From: DASPNH01 sp035626675
GTDB taxonomy: Bacteria; Desulfobacterota; Binatia; UBA1149; CAITLU01
Direction of reading: 5' to 3'
DNA: 59,285 nucleotides
Assembly (NCBI GenBank): GCA_035626675.1
Contig: DASPNH010000171.1
Coordinates: 1 to 59,285 of the forward strand
The notes below the pieces were generated by a model. It worked only from the letters and a program-made list of their open reading frames with translations. It did no database searches and was not told the DNA's origin. Of the stretch, positions 44,438-51,137 are shown piece after piece (within the stretch, counting starts at the first letter, position 1; the number at the start of each line of letters is the position of its first letter). A program made the position numbers and the translations under genes.

Positions 44438-45373
44438 ATGGGTGACCGCATTCTCGTGGCTGGCTGCGGCGCGGTCGGCTCGGTATTCGCGGGCCTGCTG
44501 GCCGGTTTCGGCTGCGACGTTCACGTGCTCGGGCGCGGCGCTCATCTCGACGCCATTGCGGACGCAGGCGTTCGCATCGACGGAATCTGGGGCGACCATT
44601 TCGGGCGGCCGGCCGCCGCGGTGACCGACGCCGAGCGACTCGACGGCGGGTTCGACGCCATCCTGATCGCATGCAAATCCTTTCACACCGGCCCTTTGGC
44701 GCGGCAGGTCGGAGCGCAGCGGCTGGCCGACGGCGGCGCGGTCATCTCGTTGCAGAACGGTCTGGGAAACTGGGAGCGCCTGACCGAGATCTTCGGTGCC
44801 GAGGCCGTCCTGGCCGCGCGCGTCATCTTCGGCGCGGAGGTCGTGGCGCCGGGAACGGTGCGCGTCACCGTCGAGGCCGAGCCGGTGCTGGTCGGCCATC
44901 CCTGCGGAGAGACGGCTTCGGCCTTACGATGGGCGGAAGTTTTCCGACTTGCGGGAATTCGCGCTCTTGCGACCGACTCCATCCTGGCCGCGCTGTGGGG
45001 AAAGGTCTTCTATAACGCGGCGCTCAATCCGATGGGCGCCCTGCTCGGACTGCGCTACGGCGAGCTCGCCGCCGACCCGTTGCGGCGCAGCGTCATGGAC
45101 CGCGTCATCTCCGAGGCATTCGCCGTGGCCACCGCCGAAGGTGTCAGCATGCCTTGGAGCGAGGCCGCCCAGTACCTGAGTCACTTCTACGGAAAGCTCG
45201 TGCCCGCCACCGCCGGTCACCGTTCCTCGATGCTGCAGGATCTGGAGCGCGGCCGGCCCACCGAGATCGACGCGATCTGCGGCGAGATATGTCGCCGAGC
45301 CGACATTGCCGGCATCGACGCGGCCGCCAATCGTGTCCTGTTCGCGCTTCTGCGCGGCGGCGGCGCACCGTGA
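44438..45373 (+). CDS. panE: 2-dehydropantoate 2-reductase
   Basis: NADPH-dependent enzyme of pantothenate synthesis that reduces ketopantoate to pantoate. The protein is 311 residues. Rossmann start ILVAGCGAVGSVFAGLLAG, Asn-containing NGLGNWERL, and the catalytic Lys in LWGKVFYNAALNPMGALLG. The conserved Glu-Ile-Asp near the C-terminus (RGRPTEIDAICGEI) is also present. Its place in a region with coaE (35 kb away) is not an operon. The intergenic distance to the next gene is 133 bases, enough for a promoter. Confidence 0.93.
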   Translation: MGDRILVAGCGAVGSVFAGLLAGFGCDVHVLGRGAHLDAIADAGVRIDGIWGDHFGRPAAAVTDAERLDGGFDAILIACKSFHTGPLARQVGAQRLADGGAVISLQNGLGNWERLTEIFGAEAVLAARVIFGAEVVAPGTVRVTVEAEPVLVGHPCGETASALRWAEVFRLAGIRALATDSILAALWGKVFYNAALNPMGALLGLRYGELAADPLRRSVMDRVISEAFAVATAEGVSMPWSEAAQYLSHFYGKLVPATAGHRSSMLQDLERGRPTEIDAICGEICRRADIAGIDAAANRVLFALLRGGGAP

Positions 45374-45429
45374 GTGAGCGGCCCGCGGCGGCGATGTCAG
45401 TATGGGTTGGATCACACGTTTTTTTTCAC

Positions 45430-45457
45430 TTCAATCGCACGTCCATACGGGTATCAT
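45430..45457 (+). promoter_or_regulatory. Weak sigma-70-like promoter candidate for the JAMM gene
   Basis: TTCAAT (45430-45435) and TATCAT (45452-45457) are 16 bases apart, the second matching TATAAT at five of six places. This AT-rich patch lies 50 bases before the JAMM peptidase start. The -35 match is poor and no data support use. Confidence 0.25.
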
Positions 45458-45506
45458 GCGACGGTCGGCCGTCGCGTGGTGTCCGTCAGCAGGAGAAAAC
45501 GGTTCG

Positions 45507-45977
45507 ATGCGGACACTCAGCGAAAGATCGATGGAGGAAATCCGGCAGCATTCGCTGCAGGAGTATCCGGACGAATGTTGCGGAGTCGTGGTCGGCTGCG
45601 CCGACGGCAACGAGAAGGTGATGCGCATACGCAACGTGCAAAACGAGATGCACGAGAAGGACCCGGAGCGCTACCCGCGTACCGCGCGCACCGCATATGC
45701 CGGGCATCCCGCGGATCTGCGCGTTGCACTGGAGGCGGCCGACGCTCCAGGCGCCAGCCTGATCGCCTTCTATCATTCCCATCCAGATCACGACGCTTAC
45801 TTCTCCGAGGAAGACGTCGCGCAGGCCACGCCCTTCGGGGAGCCTTCCTATCCCGATGCGCTGCAGATCGTCGTCTCGGTCCGTGACCGGCAGGTGCGCG
45901 GCTACAAGGCCTTCGCATGGTCGGCCGATGCCGGATCGTTCGTCGAGTGTGAGCTCGGCGAGGAGCAGCAATCGTGA
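45507..45977 (+). CDS. JAMM/Mov34 (M67) metallopeptidase
   Basis: A 156-residue zinc peptidase of the JAMM fold. The Glu of EYPDECCG and the HSHPDHDAYFSEED block (HxH...S...D) form the catalytic set. Bacterial homologues such as Mec+ and QbsD cut after the diglycine of ubiquitin-like sulfur carriers. AGGAG upstream of ATG 45507 supports the start; an open frame continues upstream to 45402 without a good ribosome site. The stop overlaps the following GTG start (GTGA). A MoaD with extra residues after its diglycine is encoded 4.2 kb away. Confidence 0.9.
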   Translation: MRTLSERSMEEIRQHSLQEYPDECCGVVVGCADGNEKVMRIRNVQNEMHEKDPERYPRTARTAYAGHPADLRVALEAADAPGASLIAFYHSHPDHDAYFSEEDVAQATPFGEPSYPDALQIVVSVRDRQVRGYKAFAWSADAGSFVECELGEEQQS

Positions 45978-46729
45978 ACGCCGTCATCGGTAGTCGTGAG
46001 GTTCACTATGAGCTGGCCGGGCGGGCCGGCGCTCCGGTCGTCACGTTCATCCACGGCCTGGCGGCGTCGCTGGAGGTTTGGGCGGGTCAGGCAGAGCGAC
46101 TCGGCGAGCGCTTCCGCGTGCTGCGATACGACCTGCGATCCCACGGAAGCAGCGCGGCGACCACCCAGCCTTGCGATCGTCACGACCTGGCGCGCGATGT
46201 CGTATCGCTGCTGGATCACCTCGAGGTCTCGCGGGCCGCGTTGGTGGGGCACTCGGCCGGCGGCGCGATCGCTCAACAGACGGCCGTCGATTTCCCGGAT
46301 CGTGTATCCGCGCTCGGTCTGATCGGAACCGCCAGCGAGTGCAACGACAAGACCGCGAGCTGGTATTCGCGTTGCATCGAGCTCGCTGTGACCGAAGGCG
46401 GCTCCGCCGTGATGAAGGCAATGGGAATGAAATCCGAGCGTGGCCCGGTGCCCGACGGGCCCGGCATGGCGGCGGTGATCGAGGCGATGCGAACGCTCAA
46501 CACCGACCCGCTGACGTCGGCTCTGCGCAACGTGCGCGTGCCGACTCTCATCATCGTCGGAGAGAAGGATTTTCTCGGCGTGGGAGGCTCGGTGATCCTG
46601 AGCCGGTCGCTGGCCGGAGCCGAGCTCGAAATCGTGCCGGGACGAGGCCACGGCATCTATCTCGAGGATCCGGACTGGTTCGCACAGCGGCTCGGGCGCT
46701 TTCTTCTCCAGCATCTCGACACCGCTTAG
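45974..46729 (+). CDS. Alpha/beta hydrolase
   Basis: A 251-residue soluble alpha/beta hydrolase. The oxyanion loop is FIHGLAAS, the nucleophile elbow is VGHSAGG (near residue 96), and the catalytic Asp and His are in IIVGEKD and PGRGHGIYLE. Homologues include haloalkane dehalogenase-like and 3-oxoadipate enol-lactonase-like proteins; the latter fit best by the pattern. The GTG start is coupled to the JAMM gene (GTGA). Confidence 0.9.
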   Translation: MNAVIGSREVHYELAGRAGAPVVTFIHGLAASLEVWAGQAERLGERFRVLRYDLRSHGSSAATTQPCDRHDLARDVVSLLDHLEVSRAALVGHSAGGAIAQQTAVDFPDRVSALGLIGTASECNDKTASWYSRCIELAVTEGGSAVMKAMGMKSERGPVPDGPGMAAVIEAMRTLNTDPLTSALRNVRVPTLIIVGEKDFLGVGGSVILSRSLAGAELEIVPGRGHGIYLEDPDWFAQRLGRFLLQHLDTA

Positions 46730-46752
46730 TACGCGAACGAAGGGGGGCCACC

Positions 46753-47478
46753 ATGGCGGATGGGATATGCAGTGTCTGCCGGCAGCGCAGGCCAGTATGT
46801 GTCAACAGGCAGACGGGCCGAAAGGTCTGCCGGACGTGTTACCGGCGGTTGCACTACCGCGATCCGTCCACCCACGAGGAATGCAACGACTGCGGCATGA
46901 CCCGTGCCGTCGCCGCCCGGCTTAAGAGCGGATCGGCGCTGTGCGGCACGTGCCTGGCACGCAAGCGCCGCCGCGACGCGAACTGCCATGAGACGTGCTC
47001 ACGTTGCGGCCGCGACGGCGTGGTCGGGACGCGCAACGAGCGCGGAGTGCCCGTGTGCGCGCGCTGCTGCCGAATGGAGCGCTATTACGACCGCAGCAAG
47101 CACGAGCGCTGCCAGAAATGCGGCCGCCGCGGCGCCGTGGCGGAGCGTACTCCGGCCGGCAAGCCGGTGTGCGGCCGCTGCTACCAGCGCAAGCGCAATC
47201 GCGACACGTCCACGTACGAGACCTGCTCGCGCTGCCGGAATCTGGGGCCGGTGGTCGTGCGAACCACTGCCAAGAAGGCGATTTGCGCGACATGCTACTC
47301 GCGCCAGCTCACACCATGCTCGATCTGCGCGCGCAGGCGTCGTCCCGTGCAGCGATCCGCAGCCGGAAAGGCGATCTGCGCATCGTGCGCGCAGGAGCGA
47401 CGGCTGATCCGGGCCGGCGTGCGCGCGCGCTCACGCCCCAGTTCCAGCGGCGGCAGCCAGCGCCGTCCCGTCCGCTGA
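46753..47478 (+). CDS. Six-unit CxxC zinc-knuckle repeat protein
   Basis: Basic protein of 241 residues made almost entirely of six tandem units. Each has the pattern C-x2-C, a stretch of about 16-19 residues, then C-x2-C, as in CSVC..CRTC, CNDC..CGTC, CSRC..CARC, CQKC..CGRC, CSRC..CATC and CSIC..CASC. The units are 30-39 residues long, and each likely binds one zinc ion. The spacing residues are rich in Arg and Lys, so nucleic-acid binding is likely. No catalytic domain is visible. It lies after a hydrolase gene with a gap of 23 bases and converges on the ferric reductase-like gene. Confidence 0.78.
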   Translation: MADGICSVCRQRRPVCVNRQTGRKVCRTCYRRLHYRDPSTHEECNDCGMTRAVAARLKSGSALCGTCLARKRRRDANCHETCSRCGRDGVVGTRNERGVPVCARCCRMERYYDRSKHERCQKCGRRGAVAERTPAGKPVCGRCYQRKRNRDTSTYETCSRCRNLGPVVVRTTAKKAICATCYSRQLTPCSICARRRRPVQRSAAGKAICASCAQERRLIRAGVRARSRPSSSGGSQRRPVR

Positions 47479-47569
47479 ACCGCCGGCGCGAGGAGCCTGC
47501 GCTCGAGGTTCGACCGGCCCGTTCGACCTCGACGGCGACGAGGTCTCTTCGGGTTCCTCGACGGACGGC

Positions 47570-48193
47570 TCAGGGCGCCGCGACCGCTTCGCGCCGCTGC
47601 GCCGACGGCGCCCACCACGCGGCGATGCGCAGTGCCGCAATGGCGACGACGAGCCAGAAGCTGACGGCAATCTCGACCGGCCCTGCTCCCGCGTTCGGCG
47701 ATTTGCCCAGCAGCCGCGGCAGATAGGTCAGGAAGAACACGAACCACAGATAGTAGAGGCAGATGGTGTGCAGGCGTCGCCACAGGCGCGGCCCCAGCTT
47801 GCGGACTGCCGCCGCGTTCGACGTCGCAGCCATCACGGCCATTGCGGTGTAACCGGCGATTCCGCCCGCCAGCCGTGACGGGACGAGCTCGGCGCCGCTG
47901 GCACGCACGTACGTCAGGAGGACGATGAGGTGCACCGAGTGCACGTAGGCGAAGGCCAATCCGAGGTGGCGGCGGCGCCGGATCGCGCCGCGTACCAACT
48001 CGCCGGGCCACAGCCGGCTCCATGGCGACAGCACGAAGACGAACGCGAACAGGGCGAAGCCGGCGCGCCCGGTGTAGCGAGTCAGCGCCTGCAGGCCTTC
48101 GACGCCGGTGCCGAAGCCGATCGCCGCCCCTGCCGCACACGCGAGCAGCAACAGCGTCGCGCTGCGATAGGGATGCTCGACCATGCAACGCAT
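47570..48193 (-). CDS. Ferric reductase-like transmembrane protein (MsrQ-like)
   Basis: Protein of 207 residues with about six membrane segments and paired His in RRHLGLAFAYVHSVHLIVLL and RLHTICLYYLWFVFFLTY, the haem ligand helices of the ferric reductase/MsrQ family. MsrQ supplies electrons to periplasmic methionine sulfoxide reductase MsrP; no msrP is next to it here. Start at ATG 48193; 48184 is an in-frame ATG option. It follows miaB after 10 bases, so is likely co-transcribed. Confidence 0.8.
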   Translation of the reverse strand: MRCMVEHPYRSATLLLLACAAGAAIGFGTGVEGLQALTRYTGRAGFALFAFVFVLSPWSRLWPGELVRGAIRRRRHLGLAFAYVHSVHLIVLLTYVRASGAELVPSRLAGGIAGYTAMAVMAATSNAAAVRKLGPRLWRRLHTICLYYLWFVFFLTYLPRLLGKSPNAGAGPVEIAVSFWLVVAIAALRIAAWWAPSAQRREAVAAP

Positions 48194-48203
48194 CGCGGAG
48201 GGT

Positions 48204-49547
48204 TCATTGCTCGCGTGCGATCTGGCGGCCGAGCAGCGTGTGCGAGGTCGCGGCCTCGATCGCGACCTTCACGAGCTCGCCCGGCTCGGCTGCGCCCGGA
48301 AGCGGGTCGAAGACGACGCGACGGAACTGAGCGTTGCGCCCGGACATCCATCCCTCCTGGCGGCGTGCAGGCTTTTCGGCCAGCACTTCGGTGACGCTCC
48401 CGACCAGAGACTGGTTGATGCGCAGCGCGCGCGTCTGCTGCTCGGCGATCAGGCGCTCGAGCCGTTGGCCTTTCTGCTGCTCCGAGACCGTCTCGTCGAG
48501 CTTGTAGGCCCGTGTTCCCTCGCGCGCCGAATACTTGAACAGGAAGGCGTGGTCGAAACCGACCCGATCCATCAATTGCGAGGTCTGCTCGAAATCCTCG
48601 TCGGTCTCGCCGGGATAGCCCACGATGATGTCGGTGGACAGTGCCAGGCCGGCCACCGCGCTGCGCAGACGTGCGACCAGATCGACGTACTCGGCGATCG
48701 TGTGGCCGCGCTGCATCGCCGCGAGAATGCGATCGGAGCCGCTCTGCAACGGAAGATGGACGTACGGTGACAGCTTGGGGCACTCGGCCATGGCGGTAAT
48801 CGAGGAATCGTCGAAGTCGGCCGGATGCGGCGAGGTGAAGCGGATCCTCTCGATGCCCTCGACCTCGCAAGCCATGCGCAGCAGGTCGCCGAAGCCGACG
48901 CTGCCGCTGCGATAGGCGTTGACGGTTTGGCCGAGCAGCACCACCTCGCGGTAGCCCTGATGCGCGATCCGGCGCAGCTCGTCCATCAGCACCTGGGCGG
49001 GCAGGCTCCGCTCCCTCCCGCGGACCAGCGGAACGACGCAGAACGTGCAGAAGCGATCGCAGCCGCGCATGATCGTCAGCCACGCCCGCACGCCCGCTGC
49101 GCGAAGCGGCACGATGTCCTCGTAGGTTTCCCGGCGGTCGAGCTGCACCGAAGCAGCCGGCTCGTCGGCGTCGAGCAGGTCGGCCAGGCGCCTGTATCCG
49201 TCCGGTCCCACGACGAAATCGAGGCCAGGGATGGAGTCCAGCAGGCGATCGCGATGATGCTGGGCCATGCAGCCGGCAAGGCCGACGCGCACACGCCGTC
49301 CGCGGCGCTCGGAGATGAGCTGGCGAACGCGCTGGGCGACCCTCTCCTCGGCGTGCTCGCGGATGGCGCAAGTGTTCAGCAGGATCACGTCGGCCTGTTC
49401 GGGCGAGGCCACGCTGCGATATCCGCGCGCGGCGAGCGACCCGAGAATGAGCTCGCTGTCGGCCACGTTCATCTGGCAGCCGTAGGTTTCCAGGTACAGG
49501 GCGCGCCCCTGCGGTGGGGCTGCGATGCCGGCTGCCGTCGAAGACAT
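48204..49547 (-). CDS. miaB: tRNA-2-methylthio-N6-dimethylallyladenosine synthase MiaB
   Basis: Radical SAM methylthiotransferase that adds the 2-methylthio group to i6A37 of tRNA. The protein is 447 residues, normal length. The N-terminal UPF0004 domain carries its cluster Cys residues in TYGCQMN, LNTCAIRE and LAGCMAQH; the radical SAM motif is CDRFCTFC (CxxxCxxC); a TRAM domain ends the protein (LVKVAIEAATSHTLLG). The ATG 49547 (MSSTAAGIAAP) was chosen; earlier codons lack homology. It is divergent from moaB. Confidence 0.95.
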   Translation of the reverse strand: MSSTAAGIAAPPQGRALYLETYGCQMNVADSELILGSLAARGYRSVASPEQADVILLNTCAIREHAEERVAQRVRQLISERRGRRVRVGLAGCMAQHHRDRLLDSIPGLDFVVGPDGYRRLADLLDADEPAASVQLDRRETYEDIVPLRAAGVRAWLTIMRGCDRFCTFCVVPLVRGRERSLPAQVLMDELRRIAHQGYREVVLLGQTVNAYRSGSVGFGDLLRMACEVEGIERIRFTSPHPADFDDSSITAMAECPKLSPYVHLPLQSGSDRILAAMQRGHTIAEYVDLVARLRSAVAGLALSTDIIVGYPGETDEDFEQTSQLMDRVGFDHAFLFKYSAREGTRAYKLDETVSEQQKGQRLERLIAEQQTRALRINQSLVGSVTEVLAEKPARRQEGWMSGRNAQFRRVVFDPLPGAAEPGELVKVAIEAATSHTLLGRQIAREQ

Positions 49548-49674
49548 CGCGCCGATATAGCGGGAACTTGGCGCGGAACAAGGTCGTGCGCGCGCGCAGT
49601 CCCGGCGGCGATCCGGCCGCACGTGGCTGCCACGGCGACATTGGACCGGCGGCTTCGATATGGGATGAAGCGGC

Positions 49675-50196
49675 ATGGGCGAGCACCACAAAGGCGACCG
49701 CGGCCTGGTGCGATGCGCGATCGTCACGGTTTCCGACACGCGCAGCGCCGAGACCGACAGCTCGGGCGCCGAAATCCGCCGGCGCCTCGAGGACGCGGGT
49801 CACGTCGTCGCCGAATACTCCATCGTCCCGGACGATCCGCAAAGGGTCCGGGCGCTGGTCGCTGACCTGTGCCGGCGTACCGACGTGGACGCTGTGCTCG
49901 TCAACGGCGGCACCGGCATCGCGCCGCGCGACAACACCTACGAGGCGGTCGCGGCCCTGCTCGACAAGCGCGTCGACGGCTTCGGCGAGCTCTTCCGGAT
50001 GCTCAGCTTCGCCGAGGTAGGCGCAGCGGCGATGATCTCGCGCGCGGTCGCGGGCCTGGTGGGCGACACCGCTCTCTTCTCCATGCCGGGCTCCACGGCA
50101 GCGTGCCGGCTGGCGATGGAGAAGCTGATCGTTCCGCAGCTCGGCCACGTCGTGGCGCTTGCGCGCGGACCGCAGGGCGGACGGCAACGGTCGTGA
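49675..50196 (+). CDS. moaB: Molybdenum cofactor biosynthesis protein MoaB/MogA family
   Basis: A 173-residue protein of the MoaB/MogA family, which adenylates molybdopterin before molybdenum insertion. Motifs: VTVSDTRSAETDSSG, the GTGI loop (VNGGTGIAPRDNT) and MPGSTAACRLAMEKLI near the end. It is first in a compact cofactor operon and its stop overlaps the moaD GTG start (GTGA). Confidence 0.92.
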   Translation: MGEHHKGDRGLVRCAIVTVSDTRSAETDSSGAEIRRRLEDAGHVVAEYSIVPDDPQRVRALVADLCRRTDVDAVLVNGGTGIAPRDNTYEAVAALLDKRVDGFGELFRMLSFAEVGAAAMISRAVAGLVGDTALFSMPGSTAACRLAMEKLIVPQLGHVVALARGPQGGRQRS

Positions 50197-50447
50197 AGCT
50201 GCGGGTCCTCTACTTTGGCATCGTGCGCGAGAGGCTCGGCCGGCGCGGCGAAGAGATCGAGTGCGCAGCGGGCGCCAGCGTCGCCGATCTGATGACCCTG
50301 CTGGCGCAGCGCAACGACATCTTTGCGCTCGGGGCGGGAACCATTCGCGTGGCCGTCAATCGCGAATATGTCGACGGCGACCATGGTCTGGCCGATGACG
50401 ATGAGGTCGCCATCATTCCGCCGGTCGCCGGCGGGCGTAAGAGGTAG
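50193..50447 (+). CDS. moaD: MoaD molybdopterin synthase small subunit with extra C-terminal residues
   Basis: Ubiquitin-like sulfur carrier of 84 residues. The beta-grasp strands (MKLRVLYFGIVRERLGRRGEE, GTIRVAVNREYV) and DDDEVAIIPPVAGG match MoaD. MoaD normally ends exactly in GlyGly, whose carboxylate is thiolated. Here three residues, RKR, follow before the stop at 50445, so removal of a tripeptide would be needed. Deletion of two bases after GGCGGG would put a stop right after GlyGly, so a sequencing or assembly error is also possible. The start is GTG, overlapping moaB by four bases. Confidence 0.88.
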   Translation: MKLRVLYFGIVRERLGRRGEEIECAAGASVADLMTLLAQRNDIFALGAGTIRVAVNREYVDGDHGLADDDEVAIIPPVAGGRKR

Positions 50448-50450
50448 CGC

Positions 50451-50978
50451 ATGTTCGCGATCGTCGAGCAGCCGATTTCGATCCAGCAGCTGTGCGAGCA
50501 GGTCGGCAGTCCTGCCGCCGGCGCCATCGCGACGTTCCTGGGAACCACGCGGCAGTCCAACCGCGGGCGGCGCGTCCTGAAGCTGGAGTACGAGGCATAC
50601 CCCGAGATGGCGGTGTCGGAGTTCGAGAAGATCGCCGCCCTGGCAAGGACGCGCTGGGACCTCACCGCCGTGGCCATCGTTCATCGCGTGGGCGTGGTGC
50701 CGCTCGGCCAAGCCAGCGTCGCCATCGCCGTCTCGGCTCCGCATCGCCGCGAAGCGATCGAGGCATGTCACTTCTGCATCGACAGCCTGAAGGAGGTCGC
50801 TCCGATCTGGAAGAAGGAGCACTTCGAGGGCGGCGAGGTCTGGATAGGCTCGCTGGCCGACTGCGATCACGGCGATGACGACAGCGCAGGCCGTGCCCAT
50901 CATCACCCGCACGACCACGCAGGCGGCCACGCCGCCGACGCGCCCGTCGATCCTGCGCAGCCGCGCAGCCGTCGTTGA
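50451..50978 (+). CDS. moaE: MoaE molybdopterin synthase large subunit with His-rich tail
   Basis: The large subunit converts precursor Z to molybdopterin with thiolated MoaD. The core (residues 1-140) has GAIATFLGTTRQSNRG, KLEYEAYPEMA and the catalytic lysines in WKKEHFEGGEVWIG. After ADCDHG a tail of about 35 residues (DDDSAGRAHHHPHDHAGGHAAD and on) is rich in His and Asp and probably binds metal; the tail is not found in standard MoaE. It starts three bases after the moaD stop. Confidence 0.92.
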   Translation: MFAIVEQPISIQQLCEQVGSPAAGAIATFLGTTRQSNRGRRVLKLEYEAYPEMAVSEFEKIAALARTRWDLTAVAIVHRVGVVPLGQASVAIAVSAPHRREAIEACHFCIDSLKEVAPIWKKEHFEGGEVWIGSLADCDHGDDDSAGRAHHHPHDHAGGHAADAPVDPAQPRSRR

Positions 50979-51137
50979 TCCACGTGCTCCGGCGCCGCAT
51001 CTTTGCGCAGCGGCGCCCCCCGTTCGCCATGGATTGCGACCAATCTGGCCGTCTTGACACCCGAAGCTTCGTCGCCCCATCGTCCTAGGTTGATGAGCAG
51101 TGCCACGGCGGGCGGCGCACTCGTAAGGAGAAGGTTC

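Noticed and set aside
45419..45426. T-run after panE as an intrinsic terminator
   Set aside because: No stable stem precedes the eight T's.
51054..51091. TTGACA upstream of the DUF3300 gene as a sigma-70 promoter
   Set aside because: The sequence at the right spacing does not resemble TATAAT; the nearest T-rich hexamer is about 26 bases away.
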